Shown: positions 24,344 through 33,509 of the stretch, in pieces
Layout: each line of letters opens with the position of its first letter
Position numbering within the stretch: the stretch's first letter is position 1
Assembly (NCBI GenBank): GCA_040879965.1
Contig: JBBDJI010000013.1
Coordinates: 234,365-298,364, forward strand
DNA length: 64,000 bases
Source: Candidatus Babeliales bacterium
Lineage (GTDB): Bacteria; Babelota; Babeliae; Babelales; JACPOV01
Reading direction: 5' to 3'
Translations under genes and position numbers: made by a program
Notes under the pieces: generated by a model
The model's database searches: none
What the model was told of the DNA's origin: nothing
The model's input: the letters and a program-made list of their open reading frames with translations, nothing else

Positions 24344-25006
24344 TTATTTCAATTTATACAAATGAACATCGACACTTTTTGACCACGTCATTGGTATCTT
24401 ATACTTTTTAACCAATTGAAAACTTTGATGTTCTGGTAATTTACGTAAAGTAAGTACACGCAATCCTTTTTTAAGCGTAGCTAATTTATCAGTAATTTGT
24501 TGCATAAATTCATCAGACATACAGGTTGAAGCTAAATAAATAACGGTAGCATCATCAATATCACTTTTTAAGATATTTTCTTTTTTGAACTGTAATGCAC
24601 GATTTTTTTCTAATTTATCTTTTTTTTCGAGCATTTTTTTTATATGTAATGCTTGCTTATGTCGTGAATCAGAAAGTTCTATCCCAACACTTTTTTTGAC
24701 TGGTGAATCAAGATAAACCTTTGTAACCATGCGGCCAACACCGGAACCAAGATCATAAAAAATATCTTGTTTTGTAAGCTTGAGGTCATCTATGAGTATT
24801 TGTACACCTTTATCGGTTATTTCACCGTAGGTTGAATTGCCGCCTTCTTTTTCAATTAATGCGGTTTCTTCAGCTTCTATAATAAAACCATTTTTATTTT
24901 TGTATAATTCTTGCAGTAATGCATCATTGTTTGGCGTTATATTGAGCGAAAAACCAATACATAGAATATTCATGATATTTAATATAATATTTTGTTTTTT
25001 TTCCAT
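24344..25006 (-). CDS. DOT1-like methyltransferase with N-terminal signal/anchor (copy 1)
   Basis: The 220-residue protein has an N-terminal hydrophobic segment (residues 7-24) and a class I SAM-dependent methyltransferase domain. Motif TYGEIT lies at about 59-64 and the SAM loop DIFYDLGSGVGRM at 81-93, followed by KSVGIELS. The C-terminus ends IPMTWSKSVDVHLYKL. Order and wording match the DOT1 histone H3K79 methyltransferase core (YGE, then DLGSGVG, then GIE, then a terminal Trp-Ser/Thr beta hairpin). DOT1's Asn after strand 4 appears replaced by STCMSDEFM. GGGGG precedes the ATG. It is a paralogue of the next gene upstream, 54 bases away. Confidence 0.82.
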   Translation of the reverse strand: MEKKQNIILNIMNILCIGFSLNITPNNDALLQELYKNKNGFIIEAEETALIEKEGGNSTYGEITDKGVQILIDDLKLTKQDIFYDLGSGVGRMVTKVYLDSPVKKSVGIELSDSRHKQALHIKKMLEKKDKLEKNRALQFKKENILKSDIDDATVIYLASTCMSDEFMQQITDKLATLKKGLRVLTLRKLPEHQSFQLVKKYKIPMTWSKSVDVHLYKLK

Positions 25007-25060
25007 TTCCCCCTTAACCCTATGCTAAAAGATAAAATATTTATTTTAATAAAATCAATA

Positions 25061-25753
25061 TTATTGTAGTTGATACAAATAAACTGAAGTATTAGAGGAC
25101 CATGTCATTGGTAGACAAAAAGTATTAACTAAAGTGAATTTTTTATGTTTAGGTAATTTTTTAAGCGTGACAATGCGTAGTCCTTTTGGCATGTTAGCAA
25201 GTTTATTAACAATTTTTTGCATTAAATCTTCTGAATAACAAGTAGAGCACATATAAACTACGGTGGCATCAGAAAGATCAGCTTCAGCAATATTTTGGTT
25301 TTTAAAATCTAAAGTACGATTAGGATCCAGATATTTTTGTTCTGACAATTGTTGTTTTATTGCCATTGCATATTTATAACGCGTTGGCGAAAGTTCTATC
25401 CCAACACTTTTTTTGACTGGAGTAGTTAAATAAGTTTGTATCGTCATTTTACCAACACCAGAACCAAGATCATAAAAAATATCTTTTTGGGTTAATTTAA
25501 GATCATTTAATAATTGTTGCGCTGATTCATAGGTAATTTCTCCATACGTGGGTGCGCCACCTTTTTGCTCGATCATAGCACTTTCAGTATTATCAATGCC
25601 AAAACCGCTAATATTATTATATAACGATTCAATAAGTTCTTTTGCTTTTTGATTATCAAGCGTTGTTGATGATAACGATGAAGTACTCATAGAAATGCCA
25701 ATTACCACTATAGATACAACAGAGATACTCAAAAAAATAATTCTTTGATTCAT
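25061..25753 (-). CDS. DOT1-like methyltransferase with N-terminal signal/anchor (copy 2)
   Basis: This 230-residue paralogue of the gene at 24344 has an N-terminal hydrophobic helix (IIFLSISVVSIVVIGI). It has TYGEIT at 69-74, DIFYDLGSGVGKM at 91-103, KSVGIELSPTRYKYA at about 115-129, and a C-terminal LPMTWSSNTSVYLYQLQ that parallels the DOT1 strand pair. The region after strand 4 reads VVYMCSTCYSEDLMQKI, unlike the Asn-Asn-Phe of DOT1. AAGGAG precedes the ATG. It is transcribed first, with copy 1 following. The enzymes would methylate lysines or another substrate outside the bacterial cytoplasm; histones of a host are an attractive but unproven target. Confidence 0.82.
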   Translation of the reverse strand: MNQRIIFLSISVVSIVVIGISMSTSSLSSTTLDNQKAKELIESLYNNISGFGIDNTESAMIEQKGGAPTYGEITYESAQQLLNDLKLTQKDIFYDLGSGVGKMTIQTYLTTPVKKSVGIELSPTRYKYAMAIKQQLSEQKYLDPNRTLDFKNQNIAEADLSDATVVYMCSTCYSEDLMQKIVNKLANMPKGLRIVTLKKLPKHKKFTLVNTFCLPMTWSSNTSVYLYQLQ

Positions 25754-25971
25754 GACACTCCTTTTTGCAAATGATAATATATATTTAAATTTACATTATT
25801 TTGAAAAGAAAAAAGGAGAGAAAACAAATTATTAATAAAAAAAACTATAATATTCGTATTTTTTAAAATTTTTTAATAAATTAAATTATATTATAATGAA
25901 TAATATATTATGTATTTATATCGCCAAAAAAAATAATTAAATTTTAGTAAACAGAATCGATAAAAGTACTT

Positions 25972-26000
25972 TTGCTAAAATTATCTTCACTGTGTATACT
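25972..26000 (+). promoter_or_regulatory. Promoter of dnaN-recF
   Basis: TTGCTA (25972-25977) and TATACT (25995-26000) are 17 bases apart, with TGTG just before the -10. The transcript would start about 40 bases before the dnaN ATG. The rest of 25754-26045 is AT-rich with no gene. Confidence 0.7.
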
Positions 26001-26045
26001 AATTATAAAATTTTAAAGCATCGAAAATAAGATAAAAGGACTTCA

Positions 26046-27167
26046 ATGGCTGGTAGCTTTGTTGTTGACCAAAAAATATTACTTTCTATTCTTTCTGCAA
26101 TGCAACCTATTTGTTCAAAGCGGACTACAATTGATGCAACTTCATCAATTCTATTTCAGGTAGGGCATAAAGAATTAATACTTAAAAGTACCGATTTAGA
26201 AATAAGTTTACAGGCAACCTGTGAAATTAATGATAGTTCTTTTACCGATCAACAGTCTTTTTTAGTTTCAGGTAAACGTATTTTTGATTTAGTGAAAGAA
26301 CTTGAAGGCGCTATTGAATGTTCTTTAGATAATCAACGATTTTCATTGCGCTCTGGTGGGGCACATCTTAATTTAAATATTAAAGATATTGAATCGTTTC
26401 CACCATTTCCTGAACGTATTGAAAATCTTACACATTTTGAGGCTTCTTTTTTAATTGAATTATTAGAAAAAGTAGCATTTTTAATTCCTCAAAATAACGC
26501 CAACCCTTCATTAAATGGGTTGTTTTTAGAATTTTCTTCAGAAGGTTTGATGATGACTACTACGGATGGACATTGCTTAGCGCAAATAAAAACAAATAAA
26601 TATACATTAGAAGAAAATAAACAGTGGTTAATACCGCGTCGTGCGATTTTTGAAATAAAGAAAATAGTAGAAAATACTGATAATAGTGAAGTTTTCTTGG
26701 GTGTTTGCGGTAATCAATTAGTATTTTCAGGTGAAACATTCAATTTTTTTACTAAACTTCTCGCAGACCAGTTTCCGCAATATCAAGCTATTTTACAAAA
26801 AACTGATTTTTTGCCGGCAACACTTGATCGTGAACAATTTATTAAAACATTGCGTAGATCTTCTTGTTTATTGTCTGGCCAATTTCTGGCAACAAGATTT
26901 GCTTTTGATAAAAATGCGTTAAAAGTTTCGATGGAAAACAAGGAAGTTGGCACGTTAAATGAAGAACTTTCTTTGCAAAAATTTGATGGCGCTGAACTAG
27001 ATATTAGATTTTATGCCCCATATTTATTAAATGGCTTACAATCTTTTGAAGAAAAAGAGGTAACGTTTTACCTAAAAAATGCTACTAAGCCAATTATTTT
27101 TGAAGCAAATAAGCCCGAATATCATGTAACCTATTTGGTGATGCCAGTGTCACCGACGACAAACTAG
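26046..27167 (+). CDS. dnaN: DNA polymerase III beta subunit (sliding clamp)
   Basis: The 373-residue protein has normal clamp length. It has the three-domain beta-clamp layout, with recognisable segments NPSLNGLFLEFSSEGLMMTT (domain 2) and the C-terminal YHVTYLVMPV, which matches the conserved clamp end (YLVMPMRL in many species). The dimeric ring tethers polymerase III and repair enzymes to DNA. AAAAGGA precedes the ATG, and a good promoter lies upstream. It is followed after 12 bases by recF, but dnaA is not adjacent, unlike in many bacteria. Confidence 0.95.
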   Translation: MAGSFVVDQKILLSILSAMQPICSKRTTIDATSSILFQVGHKELILKSTDLEISLQATCEINDSSFTDQQSFLVSGKRIFDLVKELEGAIECSLDNQRFSLRSGGAHLNLNIKDIESFPPFPERIENLTHFEASFLIELLEKVAFLIPQNNANPSLNGLFLEFSSEGLMMTTTDGHCLAQIKTNKYTLEENKQWLIPRRAIFEIKKIVENTDNSEVFLGVCGNQLVFSGETFNFFTKLLADQFPQYQAILQKTDFLPATLDREQFIKTLRRSSCLLSGQFLATRFAFDKNALKVSMENKEVGTLNEELSLQKFDGAELDIRFYAPYLLNGLQSFEEKEVTFYLKNATKPIIFEANKPEYHVTYLVMPVSPTTN

Positions 27168-27179
27168 TTTTTAATAAGT

Positions 27180-28262
27180 GTGCAAATTTGTAATCTAGAA
27201 CTCAAACATTTTCGGTGTTTCCCTCAGATAAAACTTGCAATAGAAGGACCATTGTCGCTTATTGTGGGCCCTAATGGTTCTGGAAAAACATCTATTTTGG
27301 AAGCACTTCATTACGCATGTTATTTGCGTTCTTTCCGTTCAAGTTCACCAAAAGAACTTATACATTTTGAAGAGGATAACTTTTTTATTAAAATTAATCT
27401 TCAAGATTATGAAATTCAATTTAATCATGACATTCAGATTGGTTTTACCGGAAAAAAAAGATTGGTCAAAGTTGATCAGCACGCAATAAGCTCTTATAAA
27501 GAATTGATAAAATATTATCGAATAATTACGATTACCGAAGATGATATTGGACTTATAAAAGAAGGCCCTGACATCCGTCGTACCTTTATTGATCAGGCTT
27601 GTGCTCTTATAAATCCAGATTTTATTCAACAGCTGCGTACTTATAAACAAATTCTTCAGAACCGTAATGCATTACTACAAGGTAATAATGTAGATAATGC
27701 TTCATATGAAATATGGACGGCTCAATTATTTGAAAATGCCCAAATAATCCAAAAACATAGACAGGCATTTTTAAAAAACCTAGAACAACAAGCTAATAAA
27801 TTAATTGGCGAGTATTTTGATTCAGTTAAAATTGCTTTTTCTTATCAAGCCAAAAAAAAGACGCTTGATGCTACTTGTTTAGAAGATTTTTTGAGTCGAC
27901 ATGAGTCTCTAAAACAGCAAGAATATCTCTTTAAACGATCTCTTTTTGGTCCTCATTTAGATGATATAAGCATACAATTTAAGGGGAAAGCATCAAAATC
28001 ATTTGCTTCAAGAGGGCAACAAAAGTTGCTTATTCTTCTTATAAAAATAGCCCAATTGCAAGAACTAACCAAAGCACAGGGCCCAGTAATATTGCTTTTA
28101 GATGATTTCATGACCGATTTTGATGCCGAGGTTGCCCAAAAGCTTTTGAAAATACTTATGAATTTGTCTACACAGCTTATCTTTACTTCCCCCGTAGAAG
28201 CTGGTACTTTTGAGCAACAATTACTTAAATATGGCGCGCAGCGATTATTATTGACATATTGA
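27180..28262 (+). CDS. recF: DNA replication and repair protein RecF
   Basis: The 360-residue protein starts with GTG at 27180, 12 bases after the dnaN stop. The SMC-like ATPase has the Walker A IVGPNGSGKTSILEALHY, the RecF-typical FIDQACALINPDF region, the signature SRGQQKLLILLIKIAQ and a Walker B-type ILLLDDFMTDFDAEV. RecF helps load RecA at single-strand gaps with RecO and RecR. Length is typical. It probably shares the dnaN promoter, and a strong hairpin terminator lies 220 bases downstream. Confidence 0.95.
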   Translation: MQICNLELKHFRCFPQIKLAIEGPLSLIVGPNGSGKTSILEALHYACYLRSFRSSSPKELIHFEEDNFFIKINLQDYEIQFNHDIQIGFTGKKRLVKVDQHAISSYKELIKYYRIITITEDDIGLIKEGPDIRRTFIDQACALINPDFIQQLRTYKQILQNRNALLQGNNVDNASYEIWTAQLFENAQIIQKHRQAFLKNLEQQANKLIGEYFDSVKIAFSYQAKKKTLDATCLEDFLSRHESLKQQEYLFKRSLFGPHLDDISIQFKGKASKSFASRGQQKLLILLIKIAQLQELTKAQGPVILLLDDFMTDFDAEVAQKLLKILMNLSTQLIFTSPVEAGTFEQQLLKYGAQRLLLTY

Positions 28263-28588
28263 AACAAGGGGCTTAGGTCTAATCTTTTTATATTTTGGCT
28301 GTTTGACAGACGTGAAAAAAATACCTATACTGGTTGTAGTTATAGTTTGAAATTGTGGCATCTTTATGATGTATTCAAAATAAAAAAAATTTGACTTTTT
28401 TGCAATTTTATTCAAACTAGTATCTTACTAGTGGTTAAAAACCACATTTAACATAGGCTTCATTACTACTCTCCTTTTTTCCACCGCATTGATTATATCA
28501 ATGCGGTGGTTTATTTTTTATATCATTCTGTTTTTTGATGCTTTTTGGTAGCCTACAAGTAAATCTAGGTAAAAAAAGGAGTATCTTC
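28263..28588. other. Intergenic region after recF with hairpins, no gene seen
   Basis: About 330 bases contain a small hairpin (GTGGTTAAAAACCAC, 28431-28445), a TTGACT hexamer at 28391 with no well-spaced -10, and the strong terminator at 28481. A short untranslated RNA ending at that terminator is possible, but I cannot support one. Confidence 0.4.
28481..28520 (+). terminator. Rho-independent terminator downstream of recF
   Basis: A perfect 13-bp stem (CCACCGCATTGAT / ATCAATGCGGTGG) with a 3-base loop (28494-28496) is followed by a T-rich tail (TTTATTTTTT). It is among the strongest hairpins in the window. Confidence 0.88.
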
Positions 28589-31120
28589 GTGAAGCGAATA
28601 TCGTTTTTTTCTATTTTTTTCATCAGCTGCTTGCCGCTATCCATGAATGCAATTATTGGTACAAAACTTGATGTCCCCGAGCATACGCCTCATATTATTG
28701 TTCATTTTAAACGCCCACCAAAAAATGAAGCTGAACATAAGCGTTGGAATGAAATCATTGAAAAATCATTAGAACAAATTAATAAAAAACTAGCGCAAGA
28801 AGGTCTTATTACTCCTTTAAAAAAAGAACAATTATTGCAATCATTTTGGGATATATTCAAGCAATGGTATTACAAGCTTTTTTACAAAAAATATTCACCT
28901 GAATATCCAAAAAAAGAAAATAGAGCTTTTTTTGTGCGCACTGACCGAGATTTTGGCTCATATACCATGCATATTCCTTATGGCGTATCTTATGAAGTAT
29001 TTCAAAAATATTTAGAAGAAATTTATACTCAATATGGCGTTGAATTTCATATGGATAAGGATGCGCCCATACAAATAACGCAAAAACCTAATATTGGATT
29101 TGAAGGAGAGCATTTTACTTTAGAAAAACTGGAACAACTCAAAGCCAGTCAATTAGTTAGTAAAACAAAACAAGAAATTGCTTTACTAAGCCCGAAAAAA
29201 GAAGAAAATAAACAAAAAATTGATAAACTTACGCAAGAGCTGAATCATATTTTAAAAATGAAAGAAGCATTATCTTGGCATTTATCATTTCCTACTACGG
29301 GAATTTTGCTCAAAGAGCCTTTTTATCCACCGGCTTATCCATATATACCCCATTTTTTCAGTCTATGGCAATTAGCACCCCAAAAAGGACAACATATTCG
29401 CGTTGCGGTTATTGATACGGGCGTAGCGGCTTATGCTATTAAAGATGATCCTGCTTATAGAAAGCATAAAGATTTAATGATAAGTATGAAGCCCGGCATG
29501 CATAATTTTAATATTGTGAGCGCAGATGGCCTAGATCCAATAGAACAATTAATTGAACTTATAAAACCATATATTGATTCCAATCAATTCAATCAAGAAT
29601 ATTTGGAGGATATGTTGCCTGAATGGATTAAAGCGTACTTAATTAATAATAATGTGCAGCCAATTAAAGATTATTTACAAAAAAATGGGAAATCAGATCT
29701 TATAATGCCTATTGGTTCGTTGACAAAAAAAGGTGAAGAAGCACTTAACGCGATTACTACGGGACGATATGGTATTAATCCTCATAAATCAGGGATTAAA
29801 AAGCCCTTTACTATAAAAAAGTTAATTGAACCGTATGAGCAAGATGTAATACTTGAATTATTACCTATGCCGAAAATTACAAATGAAAAAATTACTTTTG
29901 TAGCAGGACATGGCACGCATACGTTTGGTTTAATTGCAGGAAAAGCCCAAAAAGAACCCAATGATGATCCTGGTATTTTTGGCATAGCGCCAAATGCAGA
30001 TGCTTTTATGATAAAAGCATTTCAAGATTCTGGTGTAAGTGAAAAATCAACGCTTATTGCTGCGCTTAAAAAAGCAATTATTCATGATGCAGATGTAGTA
30101 AACTTAAGTTTAAAAATAGCAGATAATTTAGATTTAACTGAGCATTCAGCACAATTATTAGAACGTATGATTGATCTCATACCCTATGCCGTTGCTGCAT
30201 CAGGTAATAATGGCGACCCTCATTTGCCAAATTATGCGGGAGAGGTTGAATCCTATCCGGCTCGATTTGCTTCCGTGGCATTTGATGTTGGTGCATTTTT
30301 ATATCGTAATGGCAAAGCTATTATTGCTCCCTTTTCTCAATACGAACCCGGAGTGGGGCCTCTTTTTGTTGCACCCGGGTTTGATATTTTAAGTAGTGGT
30401 TTGGTACCAGGGCAAAAGGAAGATTCAATTTATGTGTTTATGGCTGGTACTTCCATGGCAGCACCAATAATGACTGGTTTTGTTGCGCTGATGTTGGGAG
30501 AATTTAAAGATAAATTTACTCGCGAACAATTACTTAAAGTTTGTTATACGTCGGCCTTTAAGCTCGAAGACAATGAAGAATGGCAAAAAAAAGTTATTTT
30601 AGGTGTACTCGATATGCGCACGGCATTATTCATTCTTCACGTTCTAGAAGCATTCAAGAAAAGTATAGAAAATAGAAATCTAACATTTAATATTGAAAAT
30701 CAATTTGATTATGTATTACAGGCGATTCGTTATATTTTAATTGATGAAACGCAAACTTATGCAAAAGATTATTTGGATGGTGTGGCGTTTCGTACAAACT
30801 ATATGGCCTATTTTAATAAAGCACAAAAAAATAAAAATAAATTTGATAAAACAAAATATTTTATGCCAAAAAACTTGCAAGAAGCTGTTGATTACATCGT
30901 AAATACATTGCTTCTCAGTTTGGGTGAAAAAATTTTAGAAAAACATGCATCTCAGGAAATTATTAAAAAAGTTTCTGAGCTATTTGGACAACCTTCTATT
31001 GATTTATTTGTAGATTTACCAGCAGCAGCAAAAGAGCGCTTAATTACAAAGGAAACTGAAAAATATTGGGCTAATAAAGCTGAAGAAGTTAAGCTTGCAA
31101 AAGGACAAGCAATTATATGA
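28589..31120 (+). CDS. Secreted subtilisin-like serine protease
   Basis: I chose the GTG at 28589 because AGGAG lies 7 bases upstream; it gives 843 residues beginning with a signal peptide (RISFFSIFFISCLPLSMNA). The S8 catalytic triad is complete: Asp276 in VAVIDTGVA, His441 in GHGTHTFGLIAG and Ser622 in GTSMAAPIMTG, with the oxyanion region AASGNNG. The Asp-His distance of 165 residues is much larger than the usual 30-60 and marks a big insertion. The N-terminal 270 residues are probably a prodomain plus helices, and a 200-residue helical C-terminus follows the catalytic domain. The next gene overlaps its stop (ATGA). Substrate unknown. Confidence 0.93.
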   Translation: MKRISFFSIFFISCLPLSMNAIIGTKLDVPEHTPHIIVHFKRPPKNEAEHKRWNEIIEKSLEQINKKLAQEGLITPLKKEQLLQSFWDIFKQWYYKLFYKKYSPEYPKKENRAFFVRTDRDFGSYTMHIPYGVSYEVFQKYLEEIYTQYGVEFHMDKDAPIQITQKPNIGFEGEHFTLEKLEQLKASQLVSKTKQEIALLSPKKEENKQKIDKLTQELNHILKMKEALSWHLSFPTTGILLKEPFYPPAYPYIPHFFSLWQLAPQKGQHIRVAVIDTGVAAYAIKDDPAYRKHKDLMISMKPGMHNFNIVSADGLDPIEQLIELIKPYIDSNQFNQEYLEDMLPEWIKAYLINNNVQPIKDYLQKNGKSDLIMPIGSLTKKGEEALNAITTGRYGINPHKSGIKKPFTIKKLIEPYEQDVILELLPMPKITNEKITFVAGHGTHTFGLIAGKAQKEPNDDPGIFGIAPNADAFMIKAFQDSGVSEKSTLIAALKKAIIHDADVVNLSLKIADNLDLTEHSAQLLERMIDLIPYAVAASGNNGDPHLPNYAGEVESYPARFASVAFDVGAFLYRNGKAIIAPFSQYEPGVGPLFVAPGFDILSSGLVPGQKEDSIYVFMAGTSMAAPIMTGFVALMLGEFKDKFTREQLLKVCYTSAFKLEDNEEWQKKVILGVLDMRTALFILHVLEAFKKSIENRNLTFNIENQFDYVLQAIRYILIDETQTYAKDYLDGVAFRTNYMAYFNKAQKNKNKFDKTKYFMPKNLQEAVDYIVNTLLLSLGEKILEKHASQEIIKKVSELFGQPSIDLFVDLPAAAKERLITKETEKYWANKAEEVKLAKGQAII

Positions 31121-32130
31121 TATATTTTTTATATTCGTTTCTTTTTATATCTATTTTTTCCCAGGCGCAGGAATATATATATCCTGTTTCATATTCAGCC
31201 TTTGAAAATGCTATTTATTTTATCTATCAAAAAGATTTAAATACGGTAGAATTATGGAAAAAATCGTTAAAATCTAAAAAAATGGTAAAAGCACTCCCAA
31301 GTAGATTTATTCCTGCCGCATTTCGATTACTTCCCGATTTAAAAAGCTTTAGTTTTATTCATAATGATGCCATTTACATTAAATATTTTAATAAGCGCTC
31401 GCCAAAACGTATTGAATTTTATGAACCAATTTATGGTATTAATAATATTGAATGGATTGATAATGAACATTTTTACTTTGCCGCACGCTCATCAGGCCAA
31501 TATAAAATTTATAAAAGCGATTTGCTTGGTAACATTGAATGCTTAATTAATCCTAAAGTTGGTGATGTTTTATCACCACAAATGATAGGAAATACTCTTT
31601 TTTATATTGAAAAGAACATGGATAAGAAAAGCTATCAGGTGGTTAAAAAAGATGAGCAAAAAAAGACTTTTTTGTATTTTTCCAATAAGCCAATTAATTT
31701 TTTAAATATGCTTTCTGATTTTTTTGGTTTTTTTCTTGAATATTTTCCGGAATATACTAATGATCGTATATATTTTTCTTATTTTTGCATAAAAAAAGAC
31801 CAAGCAAATTGGTGTGTGCAAAAATTATTTAATTTTTCAATTCCTGCAGCTTATTTAGTTGACACCGAATACCGTTTGTATGAATCAATTTTGCCTTTTT
31901 TGCCGCGATATTTTGATGAAAAAGTCTATTTTTGCGATTGTTCTCATAACAATTTAGGTGTGCTTGATATTTTTTCTTATGATTTTATTACTAAGATTAT
32001 AGAAAAAAAAACAAACGCTATGGATGATAATAGTTCATATATTTGTCCCTTAATAGTAGATAATCGGTTATGGTATGGAAATTTGTCTTTAATAAAAAGT
32101 AATCGCTGTTACGATAATGATTGCCAATAA
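31117..32130 (+). CDS. Secreted beta-propeller-like protein
   Basis: The 337-residue protein starts in an ATGA overlap with the protease gene, so translation is probably coupled. It has a signal peptide (YFLYSFLFISIFSQAQ). The mature part shows repeated strand patterns of the TolB/WD type (YIYPVSYSAFENAIYFIYQ, EWIDNEHFYFAARSSGQYKI, EKVYFCDCSHNNLGVLDIFS), suggesting a propeller of about 5-6 blades. I cannot name a family. The tight linkage suggests it works with, inhibits or presents substrates to the subtilase. Its 3' end overlaps the convergent gene by 42 bases. Confidence 0.7.
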   Translation: MIYFLYSFLFISIFSQAQEYIYPVSYSAFENAIYFIYQKDLNTVELWKKSLKSKKMVKALPSRFIPAAFRLLPDLKSFSFIHNDAIYIKYFNKRSPKRIEFYEPIYGINNIEWIDNEHFYFAARSSGQYKIYKSDLLGNIECLINPKVGDVLSPQMIGNTLFYIEKNMDKKSYQVVKKDEQKKTFLYFSNKPINFLNMLSDFFGFFLEYFPEYTNDRIYFSYFCIKKDQANWCVQKLFNFSIPAAYLVDTEYRLYESILPFLPRYFDEKVYFCDCSHNNLGVLDIFSYDFITKIIEKKTNAMDDNSSYICPLIVDNRLWYGNLSLIKSNRCYDNDCQ

Positions 32131-33429
32131 TATAAAAGGCCAATATAAAAGCTTAATAATTAAATTGTCTTTGTATTGCAGTGTTTTTATGTCATATATT
32201 GCAAATGCAATACTATTGGCCGCAACACCAATAATAGCTAAGTAAGTTACACCAAAGAGATATTCCATGTAAGCAGTTCCACCTACTCCTATAGCTTGTC
32301 TTAATTCCATTTGGCTGGTAATTAAAACAAATAAAAGTCCACTGCAAACACCTAAAATACTTAATGTTGAAAATCCAAGCAATGTGGTTAATTGTTGATG
32401 TTTTAAAAACGCAAGTAATGTTATAAATAGTATAATCATGCAAGAAAAAAATAGAATAAAGAATGTCAATGCAGTGCCAATAACATTACGATTCGATAAG
32501 AGATAATAGTAAAGCTGGGGAAAAGCATCATATTCAAATTCTTTCATGCCAAAATTTGTATTAAAATTTTCCTTTTTTAGACCATAAAAACTTTCTTTTA
32601 AGTGCCAATGAGGAATATAGAGTGCATTTTCAATGCCAGGAAAGATAGTTGGCGTAAATATGCTTTCGAAATCCGGAATTAATATAACATTCTTTTCAAA
32701 ATCCTGATGAGTTAACCTAATTTTTGTATGTCGAAAATCAAATGGATATTTTGATAAATCAAATCGTTGAAATATATGAGCGGTAAATCGCCAGCCCATA
32801 ATTTCATAATTTTCAGTGCTATGGTCATAAATTTTATCAATATATAGTGTTGCCGCATCAGGAAAAATAATTCCTCGCGCAATATCTTTGGGAATTGTTT
32901 TTTTGTATTTTTGCCAAACTATGCCATTTAAAATGAGGCCAGGATAAATTTCATTGTCTTTACGGGTAAAAACCATGTGGTCAATAAATAAACCGGTTGG
33001 TATTTTTATATATTTTTCACCGTTATCTGGATATGTATTAAAAAAATCATTGATATCTTGTTTTGCATAGATTGGGTTATATTCACCATATTTTAATAAA
33101 TGTTTGGTGTGTATTCGATACCATAGGGTGTTTAATGCAATAAAACACCCTATAGATATAAGCATCGATATAATCCACCAATGATTACTTTTTTTTGCAT
33201 AACGCAATCCAATAATAATCATGAGAGCAATAAATGAAAATAATGATAATAACAGAAACCCAATAAATATATGGTTAAGCTGGTTAAATTTTTCTACTGA
33301 TAAAACTGTTGTTTTCTCTAGTTGCAACGATTCAAATGAATAAAAAAGCTTTATAATAATGGGGATACTTAATACTACAAAGATACTAAGAAAATATATG
33401 AGTTTTTTTCTTATATTTTTGAATATCAT
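32089..33429 (-). CDS. Multi-pass membrane protein with a large external domain, unknown function
   Basis: The ATG at 33429 has AGGGAAG about 6 bases upstream and gives 446 residues. Three membrane segments lie in the first 95 residues (for example IYFLSIFVVLSIPIIIKLF, IGFLLLSLFSFIALMIII). A soluble region of about 200 residues follows, probably extracytoplasmic (FIDHMVFTRKDNEIYPG, IDKIYDHSTENYEIMGWRF). Four more segments close the protein (ALTFFILFFSCMIILFITLL). I do not recognise the family. Its stop lies inside the end of the convergent beta-propeller gene. Transporter or sensor roles are possible but unsupported. Confidence 0.75.
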   Translation of the reverse strand: MIFKNIRKKLIYFLSIFVVLSIPIIIKLFYSFESLQLEKTTVLSVEKFNQLNHIFIGFLLLSLFSFIALMIIIGLRYAKKSNHWWIISMLISIGCFIALNTLWYRIHTKHLLKYGEYNPIYAKQDINDFFNTYPDNGEKYIKIPTGLFIDHMVFTRKDNEIYPGLILNGIVWQKYKKTIPKDIARGIIFPDAATLYIDKIYDHSTENYEIMGWRFTAHIFQRFDLSKYPFDFRHTKIRLTHQDFEKNVILIPDFESIFTPTIFPGIENALYIPHWHLKESFYGLKKENFNTNFGMKEFEYDAFPQLYYYLLSNRNVIGTALTFFILFFSCMIILFITLLAFLKHQQLTTLLGFSTLSILGVCSGLLFVLITSQMELRQAIGVGGTAYMEYLFGVTYLAIIGVAANSIAFAIYDIKTLQYKDNLIIKLLYWPFILLAIIIVTAITFY

Positions 33430-33509
33430 TATTGCTTCCCTTTTTATCAATAGTATACTTAATGCAATTAAGAAAAAACCATATTTTTAGCTATAAAAGA
33501 AATTTTTCT

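Noticed and set aside
25754..26045. Replication origin next to dnaN
   Set aside because: The spacer is AT-rich, but I see no cluster of TTATCCACA-type DnaA boxes, and dnaA is not adjacent.
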